In this document: positions 37,469 through 46,108 of the stretch, in pieces | Layout: every line of letters starts with the position of its first letter | How positions within the stretch are numbered: position 1 is the first letter of the stretch | Source of the DNA: Elusimicrobiota bacterium | GTDB lineage: Bacteria; Elusimicrobiota; Elusimicrobia; UBA1565; UBA9628 | Reading direction: 5' to 3' | NCBI GenBank assembly: GCA_030696455.1 | Contig: JAUYSH010000042.1 | Span: 1 to 64,000 of the forward strand | Length of the DNA stretch: 64,000 nt | Notes under the pieces: model-generated | Databases searched by the model: none | The model's input: only the letters and a program-made list of their open reading frames with translations | What the model was told of the DNA's origin: nothing | Made by a program: the position numbers and the translations under genes

Positions 37469-37491
37469 AGCCGCGCCGTCGCCGATTCCTC

Positions 37492-37521
37492 TTGAAGGCG
37501 GGGGGGGCGACTCGCTAGAAT
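37492..37521 (+). promoter_or_regulatory. Sigma70-like promoter, likely leaderless, for the HEAT-repeat gene
   Basis: TTGAAG (37492-37497) and TAGAAT (37516-37521) are separated by 18 bases. Only six bases lie between the -10 box and the GTG at 37528, so transcription would start at or next to the start codon. There is no Shine-Dalgarno sequence before this GTG. Confidence 0.6.
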
Positions 37522-37527
37522 CACCGC

Positions 37528-38520
37528 GTGACCCTCCGCCCGCTGTTCGCGGCCGTAGTCCTACTGGCATCCTCTATAGCGCTCGCGCAGGGCCCCGACC
37601 CGCTCAAGGCGGCCCTCGCGGGGGCCAAGGCCTCCGAGCCGATGACCCGCCGCCAGGCCGCGGAGGAGCTCGGGCGGTCGCGCAATCCCGCCGCGGTGCC
37701 CGCGCTCGAGAAGCTCCTCGGCGACGCCCACCCGTTCGTGCGCGCGACCGCGTGCGAAGCCCTGGGGCAGCTGCGCTCGGCCGGCTCGGTGCCCATGCTC
37801 GCGGCGGTGCTGTCCGGCGACGCCGATCCGCGCGTGCGCCAGGCGGCGGCGGTCGCCTTCGTCTACATCGGCGACGGCGCCGCGGCCGGCGCCCTGATGG
37901 GCGCGCTGAAGGACGGGGCCGCGCCGGTGCGCCACGCGGCGATGCGCGCGCTCGGGAAGCTGCGCGCCGCGGCCGCCGTCGAGGCGCTCGCGGCGGTCCT
38001 GACCGATCCCGACGCCTCCGCGCGGAAGGTCGCGGTGTCCGCTCTCGGTGAGATCGCCTCCAAGGAGGCCGTCCCGGCCCTCTCCTCCGCGCTGTCCGAC
38101 ACCGACGCGGGGGTCCGCGCGGAGGCGGCCAAGTCGCTCGGCCTCATCGCCGCTCCCGGCGCGGCCCCGTTCCTCGCGTCCGCCCTCAAGGACGGCGACG
38201 CCGGGGTGCGCGTTCAGGCCGCCGCCGCGCTGGCGAAGGCGGGGGATGACTCGGGCCTTCCCGTCGCGTACGCCGCCCTCAAGAGCGCGGATGCGTCGAC
38301 GCGCCAGCAGGCGGCTTCGACCGTCGGGCTCGTGGGCGACGCCAAGGGGCTCGCCGCGCTGGACGCCGCCCGGGCCGTGGAGAAGGACGCCAACACCCAG
38401 GGCATGATGGACTACGCGCGCGCGCAGCTTCGCGCCCGGCTGGGTCTTTCGGAGTCGTCGAAGGCGCCCGCGAAGAAGGCTCAGCCCAAGAAGTCCTCGA
38501 CGCCCAAGGAGTCACATTGA
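37528..38520 (+). CDS. Exported HEAT-repeat (PBS lyase-type) protein
   Basis: A 330-residue protein from a GTG start with an N-terminal signal peptide (LFAAVVLLASSIALAQG). It is followed by about eight tandem 31-residue helical repeats with the HEAT/PBS-lyase signature A-V-P-A-L-x-x-[LA]-L-x-D-x-[DA]-x-x-V-R-x-x-A-[AC]-x-A-L-G. The tail is Lys/Ser/Pro-rich. HEAT repeats form a solenoid for protein binding, so this is probably a periplasmic scaffold or partner protein rather than an enzyme. Its stop overlaps the TTG start of the cyclase gene (TTGA), so the two are translationally coupled and may work together. Confidence 0.85.
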   Translation: MTLRPLFAAVVLLASSIALAQGPDPLKAALAGAKASEPMTRRQAAEELGRSRNPAAVPALEKLLGDAHPFVRATACEALGQLRSAGSVPMLAAVLSGDADPRVRQAAAVAFVYIGDGAAAGALMGALKDGAAPVRHAAMRALGKLRAAAAVEALAAVLTDPDASARKVAVSALGEIASKEAVPALSSALSDTDAGVRAEAAKSLGLIAAPGAAPFLASALKDGDAGVRVQAAAALAKAGDDSGLPVAYAALKSADASTRQQAASTVGLVGDAKGLAALDAARAVEKDANTQGMMDYARAQLRARLGLSESSKAPAKKAQPKKSSTPKESH

Positions 38521-40574
38521 AGAACGCGAAGTCCTTTCCGAGGCGCCTGTGCCTTGCGATCTCCGTGCTGGCGGTTTTCCTCTATGTGCCGGCCACCGTG
38601 GGCCTGTTCGGGCCGCTCGAACGCATGTGGCATCGCTACTCCTTCGTCCTCCGGGCGTCTTCGTTGCCGGCCGGCGACGAGCGCCTGATCGTGGTCGCCG
38701 TCGACGACGACACCGTTCGCGCGCTGGGATTCCCCCTGCCGCGCGCCTACTACGCCAAGGCTCTTGATGAGATGACGCGGTTCGGCGTCAAGAACGTGAT
38801 TTTCGACATCCTCTTCTTCGAGCCGCGCGAGGGGGACCGCGAGCTGGCCGCGTCGATGCGGCGCCATGGAGGCGTGGTCAACCTTTACACCGCCGGCATC
38901 ACCGCGGCCTCGCAAGGGAAGGTCGAAGTCCGGCGCCCGGTGCCGCTCATCGAGAAGGCCTCGAAGGCCCTCGGCAGCCCCGTCATCGACCGCCACCTCG
39001 ACAGCGACGGCCACATCCGCACGATGGCTCTGTTCAATCCGGAGATCGAGGATCCGATCCGGGGGGGCGGCCATCCCGTGACCTCGGTGGCCGCCGCGGC
39101 GCTTTCCCTGATCACCGGCCGCAGCCTCGACGAGCTCAAGGACGCCTATCCGATCGAGGATTGGGGCTTCCTCATGCTCAATTACCGTCGTCCGATGGTC
39201 TGGCCGATGCAGCGCGACTCCACCGGAGTGCAGATCTACACGTCGCCCTACGTCCATATCTCGCTGATGAGCCTCGTCAAAGGCCTGCTGACGCCCGAGC
39301 AGAAGAAGGCGCTGCGCGGAGGGATCGCGATCGTCGGTTCCACGACCACCGGCTACTACGACCATTATCCGACGCCGTTCACGTCTCAGGCGCCGGGGGC
39401 CGAGTACCATCTCAACATCATCGACAACATCCTCAACCACGATCCTCTTCCCGCGCCGAACGTCCTCGGGTGCATCCTTCTCGTCCTCTTCATGGCCTGG
39501 GTGCCGTACTTCCTGCTGGTCTTTTCACCGATCATCGGCGCCGTCGTCGTGGCCCTGCTCCTCGCCGGGATGCAATTCGGCGCGCTGGCGCTCATGTCGC
39601 GCGGCGAGCTGATCTACCCCGTGGCGCCGGGCCTGACCTTGCTCGCCAGCTACCTCGGTCTCACCTTGCATCGCGTGCTCACGGAGGGCGCGGAGAAGAA
39701 AGCCATCAAGGCGAAGTTCGGCCAGTTCGTCTCGCCGGAGATCGTCGAGGAGCTCGCCAACGACCCCGAGAAGGCCAAGCTCGGCGCGCAGAAGCGCGAT
39801 ATGACGGTGCTCTTCCTCGACATCGCGCACTTCACGGCGATCTCGGAGAAGATGGGGCCCGAAGCGCTGATGGAGTTCCTCAATAGATACCTGTCCGCGC
39901 TGAGCTCGGTCATGCTCGACCGTCGCGGCACCATCGACAAGTACATCGGCGACTGCATCATGGCCTTCTGGAACGCCCCGCTCGAGAACAAGGCTCATGC
40001 GCGCGACGCGGTCCTCTCGGCCCTGCACTGCCAGGAGGCGATCGCCGAGCTCAACAAGAACCTCGACCCCGGGCTGCCCGAGATACCGGCGATCCGCATC
40101 GGCATCAATACGGGCCAAATGAATGTCGGCTTCACCGGGACCGAGCGCAAGCTCGCCTATACCGTGATCGGCGACGAGGTCAACCTCGCCTCCCGCCTCG
40201 AGGGCGCCAACAAGTTCTTCGGCTCGAACATCATCATCAGCGAGGCCACCTTCCAGGGCTCCAAGGACGCGATCGAGGCCCGCTACCTCGGCCGCGCCCG
40301 CGTCGTCGGCAAGGCGGTGCCGGTGCCGGTGTACGAGCCTCTCGCCGAGAAAGGGAAGTTGAAGCCCGTCTGGGCGAAAGCTCTCCCGGTATGGGAGAAG
40401 GGCGTGAAGGCCTTCTACGAAAAGAGCTACGAAGACGCGCTGGCCTCCTTCACCGAGTTCCTGGGCCTGATGCCCGAGGACGGCCCGGGCGAGCTTTACC
40501 GGAACATCTCACGAGACTACGCGGCCCTGCCCCCCGACGACTGGGACCAGGTCTTCAACCTCACGGCGAAATAG
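38517..40574 (+). CDS. CHASE2-domain class III adenylate/guanylate cyclase
   Basis: A 685-residue membrane signalling enzyme. One N-terminal membrane helix leads into an extracytoplasmic CHASE2 sensor (about residues 55-310, with VVAVDDDTVRALG and NVIFDILFFEP). Two or three membrane helices follow (about 320-390), then a cytoplasmic class III cyclase domain (about 430-590). The metal-binding aspartates are visible: D435 in LFLDIAHFT and D479 in KYIGDCIMAFW; GERKL-like TVIGDEVNLASRLE is also present. It should make cAMP (or cGMP) in response to an external signal. The start is TTG at 38517, chosen because AAGGAG lies five bases upstream and because of the TTGA overlap with the HEAT gene. The C-terminal 60 residues resemble a TPR-like helical tail. 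Confidence 0.9.
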   Translation: MKNAKSFPRRLCLAISVLAVFLYVPATVGLFGPLERMWHRYSFVLRASSLPAGDERLIVVAVDDDTVRALGFPLPRAYYAKALDEMTRFGVKNVIFDILFFEPREGDRELAASMRRHGGVVNLYTAGITAASQGKVEVRRPVPLIEKASKALGSPVIDRHLDSDGHIRTMALFNPEIEDPIRGGGHPVTSVAAAALSLITGRSLDELKDAYPIEDWGFLMLNYRRPMVWPMQRDSTGVQIYTSPYVHISLMSLVKGLLTPEQKKALRGGIAIVGSTTTGYYDHYPTPFTSQAPGAEYHLNIIDNILNHDPLPAPNVLGCILLVLFMAWVPYFLLVFSPIIGAVVVALLLAGMQFGALALMSRGELIYPVAPGLTLLASYLGLTLHRVLTEGAEKKAIKAKFGQFVSPEIVEELANDPEKAKLGAQKRDMTVLFLDIAHFTAISEKMGPEALMEFLNRYLSALSSVMLDRRGTIDKYIGDCIMAFWNAPLENKAHARDAVLSALHCQEAIAELNKNLDPGLPEIPAIRIGINTGQMNVGFTGTERKLAYTVIGDEVNLASRLEGANKFFGSNIIISEATFQGSKDAIEARYLGRARVVGKAVPVPVYEPLAEKGKLKPVWAKALPVWEKGVKAFYEKSYEDALASFTEFLGLMPEDGPGELYRNISRDYAALPPDDWDQVFNLTAK

Positions 40575-40575
40575 A

Positions 40576-41292
40576 ATGGATATCTTCTGGCGGCTGATGT
40601 TCGGCCACCTGCTCTGCGATTTCACGCTCCAGACCAACTTCATCAACCGCTGGAAGCGCACGAGCATGTGGGGCCTGCTCGCCCATTGCGGGATGCATCC
40701 GGTCGCCTACCTGATCATCACCTGGCCCTTCCTCGGCAACTACTGGATCGAGAACTCCTTCTTCAGCCTGAACGGCTGGACGTGCATCGCGATCATCTTC
40801 ATCACGCACTTCCTCGAGGACTGGTGGCGCGTCTACACCATCTTCAAGTATGGGATGCCGGACAACACCCTGTTCTTCGCGTGGGACCAGGTCATCCATT
40901 ACGCGGTGATCTTCTCCGTCGCGCCGCTCGCGGTCACGACGACCGCGACGGCCGGGTTCTTCCCGGAGAAGTGGCCCGTGCTGGGCTGCCTGTTCGTGCT
41001 CGTCACGCACGCCTGCACCGTGCTCATCTACTTCCTCGAGAAGGACTTTCACGGGGCGGATTACCCCGGCGACGACGAGAAGCATCTCGCCATGGCCGAG
41101 CGCCTCGTGCTGGCCCTCTGCTTCCTGTTCCCGACCTTGGCCGGGGCCGCGGCGCTCGCCGCCGGCTGGCTCGCGATCATGTTCTTCCTGCGCCGCCGGC
41201 GCCTGTTCGAGCTGACCGCCTTCACGTTCTACATGGGCGCCGCCGTCTCGGTGCTCTGCGGCATCGCCGCCCGAATCGTCTACTACTCCTGA
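40576..41292 (+). CDS. DUF3307 family membrane protein
   Basis: A 238-residue polytopic membrane protein starting one base after the cyclase stop. The N-terminus carries the DUF3307 hallmarks: a GHLLCDFTLQTNFINRWK segment, a histidine in LLAHCGMHPVAYL and a later THFLEDWWR and WDQVIHYAVIF. I count about six hydrophobic segments. The family has no established function. The close spacing suggests it is co-transcribed with the cyclase. The TAGAAT seen at its start is made of the upstream stop codon plus the start and is not read as a promoter. Confidence 0.75.
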   Translation: MDIFWRLMFGHLLCDFTLQTNFINRWKRTSMWGLLAHCGMHPVAYLIITWPFLGNYWIENSFFSLNGWTCIAIIFITHFLEDWWRVYTIFKYGMPDNTLFFAWDQVIHYAVIFSVAPLAVTTTATAGFFPEKWPVLGCLFVLVTHACTVLIYFLEKDFHGADYPGDDEKHLAMAERLVLALCFLFPTLAGAAALAAGWLAIMFFLRRRRLFELTAFTFYMGAAVSVLCGIAARIVYYS

Positions 41293-41302
41293 GGAGCCCG
41301 TC

Positions 41303-42448
41303 ATGAACGATATTCTCATCCTCTCCGCCTCGCGCACCCCCATCGGCTCGATCAACGGGGCCTTCGCCAATCACACCGCGCCGCAGCTGGCGGCCAAGGC
41401 CATCGCCGACGCGCTCTCGAAATCCGGCGTGAAGGGCGAGGAGCTCGGCGAGGTCGTGCTCGGGTGCGTGATCCCCGCCGGCATCGGCCAGGCCCCCGCC
41501 CGCATGGCCGCGATCGCGGGCGGCATCCCCGTCTCCGTCGGCGCCACGACGGTCAACAAGGTCTGCGGCTCGGGCATGAAAGCCGTGATGCTGGCCTCTC
41601 AGTCGATCGCCCTCGGCGAGCACGAGTACGCCCTCGCCGGCGGCATGGAGTCGATGTCCAAGGCGCCCTACCTCCTCGACAAGGCCCGCTCCGGCTACCG
41701 CTACGGCGACGCGAAGCTGCTCGACGCGGTCCTGCGCGACGGTCTGATGGATCCCTATGACGGCGTGCACATGGGCGACTGCGGCGAGCTGTGCGCGAAG
41801 GAGCACGGGCTCACGCGCGAGATGCAGGACGCCTGGGCGGTGCGCTCCTATGAGCGCGCGGCCGAGGCCGTCGCCAAGGGCTGGTTCAAGGGGGAGATCG
41901 TCGCCGTCGACGGCATCGAGCTTGATGAGGAGCCCGGCCGCGCCAAGCTCGACAAGATCGGTAAATTGCGACCCGCCTTCCAAAAGGACGGCACCATCAC
42001 CGCCGCCAACGCCTCCAAGCTCAACGACGGCGCGGCGGCGCTCGTGCTGTGCTCCGCCAAGGGCGCGGCGGGCAAGAAGCCCGTCGCCCGCGTCGTCGGC
42101 TGGGCCACGCACTCCCAGGAGCCGAAGTGGTTCACGACCGCGCCCGCCGGCGCCGTGGAGAAGCTCCTGAAGAAGGTCGGCTGGACGGTCGACTCCGTCG
42201 ACCTCTTCGAGGTCAACGAGGCCTTCGCCGTGGTCACCCTCGCCGTGGCCAAGCTCGGCAATCTGCCTCACGAGAAGATAAACGTGCATGGCGGCGCGGT
42301 GGCCCTGGGACATCCGCTCGGCGCCTCGGGCGCGCGCATCCTCGCGACCTTGATCAACGCGCTCAAGATCCGCGGCGGCAAGCGCGGCGTGGCCGGAATC
42401 TGCCTCGGCGGCGGGGAGGCCGTGGCCGTTGCCCTCGAACTCGTTTAA
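41303..42448 (+). CDS. Acetyl-CoA C-acetyltransferase (thiolase)
   Basis: A 381-residue thiolase, usual length for the family. The N-terminal active-site cysteine is C88 in NKVCGSGMK. Other family signatures are the GGMESMSKAPYLL loop, the GHPLGASGARI histidine and the C-terminal GICLGGGEAVAVALE with the second catalytic cysteine. The enzyme interconverts two acetyl-CoA with acetoacetyl-CoA plus CoA, or degrades 3-ketoacyl-CoA; the substrate range cannot be told from sequence. GAGGAG six bases before ATG supports the start. It ends 20 bases inside hutH, so the two are probably in one transcript. Confidence 0.9.
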   Translation: MNDILILSASRTPIGSINGAFANHTAPQLAAKAIADALSKSGVKGEELGEVVLGCVIPAGIGQAPARMAAIAGGIPVSVGATTVNKVCGSGMKAVMLASQSIALGEHEYALAGGMESMSKAPYLLDKARSGYRYGDAKLLDAVLRDGLMDPYDGVHMGDCGELCAKEHGLTREMQDAWAVRSYERAAEAVAKGWFKGEIVAVDGIELDEEPGRAKLDKIGKLRPAFQKDGTITAANASKLNDGAAALVLCSAKGAAGKKPVARVVGWATHSQEPKWFTTAPAGAVEKLLKKVGWTVDSVDLFEVNEAFAVVTLAVAKLGNLPHEKINVHGGAVALGHPLGASGARILATLINALKIRGGKRGVAGICLGGGEAVAVALELV

Positions 42449-43925
42449 GCTCGGCTCGGCCCTCACGCTCGAAGGCCTCGAAGCGGTCGCCGCCGGCGGC
42501 CGCAGGGCGGTCCTGCCGGGCGCGGCCCTGCGGCGCGTGGCTTCCTCGCGCCGCGCGCTCGAGGCCGCGATGGCCTCGGGCGGGACGATCTACGGCGTCA
42601 ACACGGGCTTCGGCGAATTAGCGTCCACCCGGATCTCGACGGAAAGGCTCGCGCAGGTTCAGCGGAATCTGGTGCTGTCGCACGCCTGCGGCGTCGGCGA
42701 GCCGTTGGATCCGTTGGAAGCAAGATCGATTCTTTTCTTGCGGGTCAATGAACTGGCCCGGGGTTTTTCGGGCGTCCGTCCGGCGCTTGTTCGCCACCTG
42801 GCCCGCATGCTTGAAAAGAATATTATTCCGTTGATCCCAAGCCGAGGGTCGGTCGGCGCCAGCGGCGATCTCGCTCCGCAGGCGCATATGGCGCTCGCCG
42901 TCATCGGCGAAGGCGAGGTGTTTTTCCGCGGCCGCGTCGTTCCCGCCGCGACGGCGCTCAAGGCCGCTGGTCTGAAGCCCTTCGTCCTGTCCGCGAAGGA
43001 AGGCCTGGCCCTTTTGAACGGCACCCAGGCCATGCAGTCCGTCGGGGGTTTGGCTTTGCTCGCCGCGGAGCGGGTTTACCGCGCCGCCAACCTCGCCTGC
43101 GCGGCCTCGCTGGACGCTCTGACCGGGACCCCGTCGCCGTACGACGAGGCGCTCCAGCGTTTGAAGCCGCATCCCGGCCAAATATCAGCCGCGCGTTCTT
43201 TGCGCCGGCTTTTGGCGGGCTCGGAGATTCGCAGGTCGCATGTGGTCGACGATCCGCGCGTCCAGGACTCCTACTCTCTGCGCTGCGCCCCCCAGGTGCA
43301 CGGCGCGGTCTGGGACCGCCTCGTCGAGGCGCGGCGCATCGTCCAGGTCGAGCTCGGCTCGGTGACCGACAATCCCCTCGTGGCGGGAGGGCGCGTGATC
43401 TCGGGAGGAAACTTCCACGGCCAGGCCCTGTCCTTCGCCTTCGACTCGGCGGCCGGCGCGCTGACAGCCCTCGCTAATATCTCCGAGCGGCGCACCTTCC
43501 AGGTCACCGCCGGCGCCGCGCCGCGCCTGAAGCCGTTCCTCGCCGCGGACCCGGGTGTGGAGTCCGGCTACATGATCGCCCAGTATGCCGCGGCCGCGCT
43601 CGCCTCCGAGAACAAGACGCTCGCGCACCCCGCCTCCGCCGACTCCGTGCCGACCTCCGCCAACAAAGAGGACTTCGTGTCGATGGGCATGTGGTCGGCC
43701 CTCAAATTCAAGAAGGTCGTCTGGAACGCGGCCCAGGTCGTCGCCATCGAGCTCGTCTGCGCCGCCCAGGCCATCGAATTCCACCGTCCCCTCAAATCCG
43801 GCAAGGGCGTCGAGGCGGGCCTGGCGGTCCTCCGCTCCCGCGTCAAAGCGTCCAAAGGCGACGAAGTCCTCTCCGGCAAGCTCGAAACCGCCCGTGAATT
43901 GGTCTTATCCGGCGCCTTTGATTAG
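42429..43925 (+). CDS. hutH: Histidine ammonia-lyase
   Basis: A 498-residue member of the aromatic ammonia-lyase family that removes ammonia from L-histidine to give urocanate, the first step of histidine breakdown. A144-S145-G146 in GSVGASGDLAPQAHM form the MIO electrophile. The N-terminal YGVNTGFGELA, the SYSLRCAPQVHGAVWD helix and the SADSVPTSANKEDFVSMG segment are all present. The TTG start at 42429 has GGGGAGG nine bases upstream and no better in-frame start exists before the conserved region. It overlaps the thiolase by 20 bases. Parts of the gene (about 42700-43200) look less GC-rich than its neighbours. Confidence 0.93.
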   Translation: MPSNSFKLGSALTLEGLEAVAAGGRRAVLPGAALRRVASSRRALEAAMASGGTIYGVNTGFGELASTRISTERLAQVQRNLVLSHACGVGEPLDPLEARSILFLRVNELARGFSGVRPALVRHLARMLEKNIIPLIPSRGSVGASGDLAPQAHMALAVIGEGEVFFRGRVVPAATALKAAGLKPFVLSAKEGLALLNGTQAMQSVGGLALLAAERVYRAANLACAASLDALTGTPSPYDEALQRLKPHPGQISAARSLRRLLAGSEIRRSHVVDDPRVQDSYSLRCAPQVHGAVWDRLVEARRIVQVELGSVTDNPLVAGGRVISGGNFHGQALSFAFDSAAGALTALANISERRTFQVTAGAAPRLKPFLAADPGVESGYMIAQYAAAALASENKTLAHPASADSVPTSANKEDFVSMGMWSALKFKKVVWNAAQVVAIELVCAAQAIEFHRPLKSGKGVEAGLAVLRSRVKASKGDEVLSGKLETARELVLSGAFD

Positions 43926-43934
43926 GTGTCAGGC
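43925..43934 (+). repeat. Half-site of the GGTGTCAGGC repeat
   Basis: GGTGTCAGGC, starting at the last base of the hutH stop, is identical to the outer ten bases of the inverted-repeat arm at 53336-53345. The mirror arm is missing here. It looks like a remnant of the same mobile or palindromic element. Confidence 0.5.
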
Positions 43935-43945
43935 CTTCAAATTCG

Positions 43946-43951
43946 TTAAAT
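43946..43951 (+). promoter_or_regulatory. Possible -10 box before hutU
   Basis: TTAAAT ends seven bases before the hutU ATG in an unusually AT-rich 25-base stretch (TTCAAATTCGTTAAATTCGG). The spacing would give a leaderless or very short leader. No -35 element is obvious, and hutU may instead be co-transcribed with hutH. Confidence 0.3.
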
Positions 43952-43958
43952 TCGGCAT

Positions 43959-45608
43959 ATGAGAACCATTCGAGCGGCGCGCGGACGCAAGTTGACCTGC
44001 AAGGGCTGGCAGCAGGAGGCGGCCCTGCGCATGCTGATGAACAACCTCGACCCCGAGGTGGCGGAGCGTCCGCAGGACCTCGTCGTGTACGGCGGACGAG
44101 GGAAGGCGGCGCGGAACTGGAAGTGCTACGACCAGATCGTGGCCTCGCTCAAGGTCCTCGAGAACGACGAGACTTTGCTCGTCCAGTCCGGCAAGCCCGT
44201 CGCGGTGTTCAAGACTCACGACCAGGCGCCGCGCGTGCTCATCGCGAACTCCAACCTCGTCGGCAAGTGGGCGAACTGGGACCATTTCGACGAGCTCGAC
44301 AAGAAGGGGCTCATGATGTACGGCCAGATGACGGCCGGCTCCTGGATCTACATCGGCACTCAAGGGATCCTGCAAGGCACGTACGAAACCTTCGCCGAGG
44401 CGGGGCGCCGGCGCTTCGGCGGCAGCCTCGCCGGGAGGACGGTCGTGACCGCCGGCCTCGGCGGCATGGGCGGGGCGCAGCCGCTGGCGGCCACGATGAA
44501 CGGGGCGGCGTTCCTCGGCGTCGAAGTCGACCCGACGCGGCTTCGCTTCCGGCTGAGAACGAAATATCTGGATGTCGTCGAGGAGAATCTCGACGCGGCC
44601 CTGGCGCGCGTGACGCGGGCCAAGGAACGGGGGGAGGCCCTGTCGGTCGGATTGTTGGGCAACGCCGCCGACATCATCCCGGAGCTCGCGAAACGACGTT
44701 TTCCGGTCGACATATTGACGGACCAAACGTCCGCGCACGATCCTTTGTACGGATATATACCGCGGGGATACGATGTCAGCACGGCCTCCCAGCTGAGGAA
44801 GAAGAATCCGCAGGAGTACGTCAAAAAGTCTATTTCATCGATGGGACGCCACGTCGAAGGGATGCTCGCCCTCAAGAAGCAAGGCGCGGTCACCTTCGAC
44901 TACGGCAACAATATCAGGGCGCGCGCCGTCGAGGCGGGCGTCAAGAACGCATTCGACATCCCCGGCTTCGTGCCCGAATACATCCGTCCGTTGTTCTGCG
45001 AGGGGAAAGGGCCGTTCCGCTGGGCGGCGCTCTCGGGTGATCCGGAGGACATCCGCACGACGGACAAAGAGGTCCTCGCCGCGTTCCCCAAGAACGAAGC
45101 CCTCAAGCGCTGGATCGAATTGGCCGGGAAGAAGGTCGCTTTCCAAGGTCTGCCGGCCCGGATCTGCTGGCTGGGGTACGGCGAGCGCGCCGAGATGGGC
45201 GCCCGCCTGAACTGGCTCGTCAAGAAGAAGAAGGTCGGCGCGCCGATCGTGATCGGACGCGACCATCTCGACTGCGGCTCGGTGGCCTCGCCCAACCGCG
45301 AGACCGAGGCCATGCGTGACGGCTCCGACGCCGTGGCCGACTGGCCCATCCTCAACGCTCTGCTCAACACCGCCTCCGGCGCCTCCTGGGTCAGCTTCCA
45401 CCACGGCGGCGGCGTCGGCATGGGCTACTCGCTGCATGCCGGCCAGGTCACCGTCGCCGACGGCACGAAGGCGATGGGCGCGCGGCTCGAGCGCGTGCTG
45501 ACGAATGATCCGGGGCTCGGCGTGGTGCGGCATTTCGACGCGGGCTATCCGCAGGCCAAGGCCTTCGCGCGAAAACATAAATCTCTGAAAATCCCGATGG
45601 CGAGGTAG
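43959..45608 (+). CDS. hutU: Urocanate hydratase
   Basis: A 549-residue NAD-dependent cytosolic enzyme that converts urocanate to 4-imidazolone-5-propanoate. Full length for the family. Signatures seen: [26 protein letters not shown]-type [28 protein letters not shown], the NAD-binding glycine loop [25 protein letters not shown], the cysteine in [13 protein letters not shown] and the C-terminal [12 protein letters not shown]. It lies 33 bases after hutH and clearly belongs to the same pathway. No Shine-Dalgarno sequence precedes the ATG. Confidence 0.95.
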   Translation: MRTIRAARGRKLTCKGWQQEAALRMLMNNLDPEVAERPQDLVVYGGRGKAARNWKCYDQIVASLKVLENDETLLVQSGKPVAVFKTHDQAPRVLIANSNLVGKWANWDHFDELDKKGLMMYGQMTAGSWIYIGTQGILQGTYETFAEAGRRRFGGSLAGRTVVTAGLGGMGGAQPLAATMNGAAFLGVEVDPTRLRFRLRTKYLDVVEENLDAALARVTRAKERGEALSVGLLGNAADIIPELAKRRFPVDILTDQTSAHDPLYGYIPRGYDVSTASQLRKKNPQEYVKKSISSMGRHVEGMLALKKQGAVTFDYGNNIRARAVEAGVKNAFDIPGFVPEYIRPLFCEGKGPFRWAALSGDPEDIRTTDKEVLAAFPKNEALKRWIELAGKKVAFQGLPARICWLGYGERAEMGARLNWLVKKKKVGAPIVIGRDHLDCGSVASPNRETEAMRDGSDAVADWPILNALLNTASGASWVSFHHGGGVGMGYSLHAGQVTVADGTKAMGARLERVLTNDPGLGVVRHFDAGYPQAKAFARKHKSLKIPMAR

Positions 45609-45610
45609 AT

Positions 45611-46108
45611 ATGGCCAGCGACTATTCCTTCGACTGCGTTTCCGACGTGGACCTGAACCTCGTCTCCGAGGTGATCGCGGTCGCGATCAAGGAGATCCAG
45701 AACCGCTTCGACCTGAAGGCCGCCAACGCGACGATCGAGCTCGTCGTGAAGGACAAGAAGATGATCATCCGGGCGATCGATGAGTTCAAGGTCGAGCAGG
45801 TCTACGACGTGCTGCTCACCCGGATGGCCAAGCGCGGCCTGCCCATCAAGAACCTGACCAAGAGCAAGCCCGAGGCCGCCCTCGGTCAGACCTCGCGCAT
45901 CGACGTGACCATCCAGAGCGGGATCCCGACCGACAAGGCCAAGCTGATGCAGGCCGCGATCAAGGAGAACAAGCTCAAGGTCAACGCCCAGATCCAGGAC
46001 GGTCAGCTGCGCGTGACGAGCAAGTCCAAGGACGAGCTCCAGTCCACGATGAACGTGCTCAAAGCCGGGAAGTTCGACCTCGACCTCCAGTTCAAGAACT
46101 TCCGCTAG
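45611..46108 (+). CDS. yajQ: YajQ family nucleotide-binding protein
   Basis: A 165-residue protein of normal length for the UPF0234/YajQ family. It begins with the SFDCVSDVDLNLV motif and holds EIQNRFDLK, VYDVLLTRMAKRGL and the closing V-L-K-A-G-K-F-D-L-D-L-Q-F-K-N-F-R. Members bind nucleotides, and some act as cyclic di-GMP effectors; which applies here is unknown. It starts two bases after hutU and has no evident link to histidine breakdown. Its TAG stop overlaps the stop codon of the convergent gene within a shared CTAG. Confidence 0.92.
   Translation: MASDYSFDCVSDVDLNLVSEVIAVAIKEIQNRFDLKAANATIELVVKDKKMIIRAIDEFKVEQVYDVLLTRMAKRGLPIKNLTKSKPEAALGQTSRIDVTIQSGIPTDKAKLMQAAIKENKLKVNAQIQDGQLRVTSKSKDELQSTMNVLKAGKFDLDLQFKNFR

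Noticed and set aside
20720-37570. 5,616-codon antisense ORF opposite the giant gene
   Set aside because: It is an effect of G/C-ending codons on the plus strand, which remove stops in one antisense frame. The translation is Arg/Ala/Gly/Asp-rich with no domain, while the plus strand shows clear repeats throughout.
40572-40577. TAGAAT at the DUF3307 gene start as another leaderless promoter
   Set aside because: It consists of the cyclase stop codon and the start codon itself; the distance to the start does not fit.
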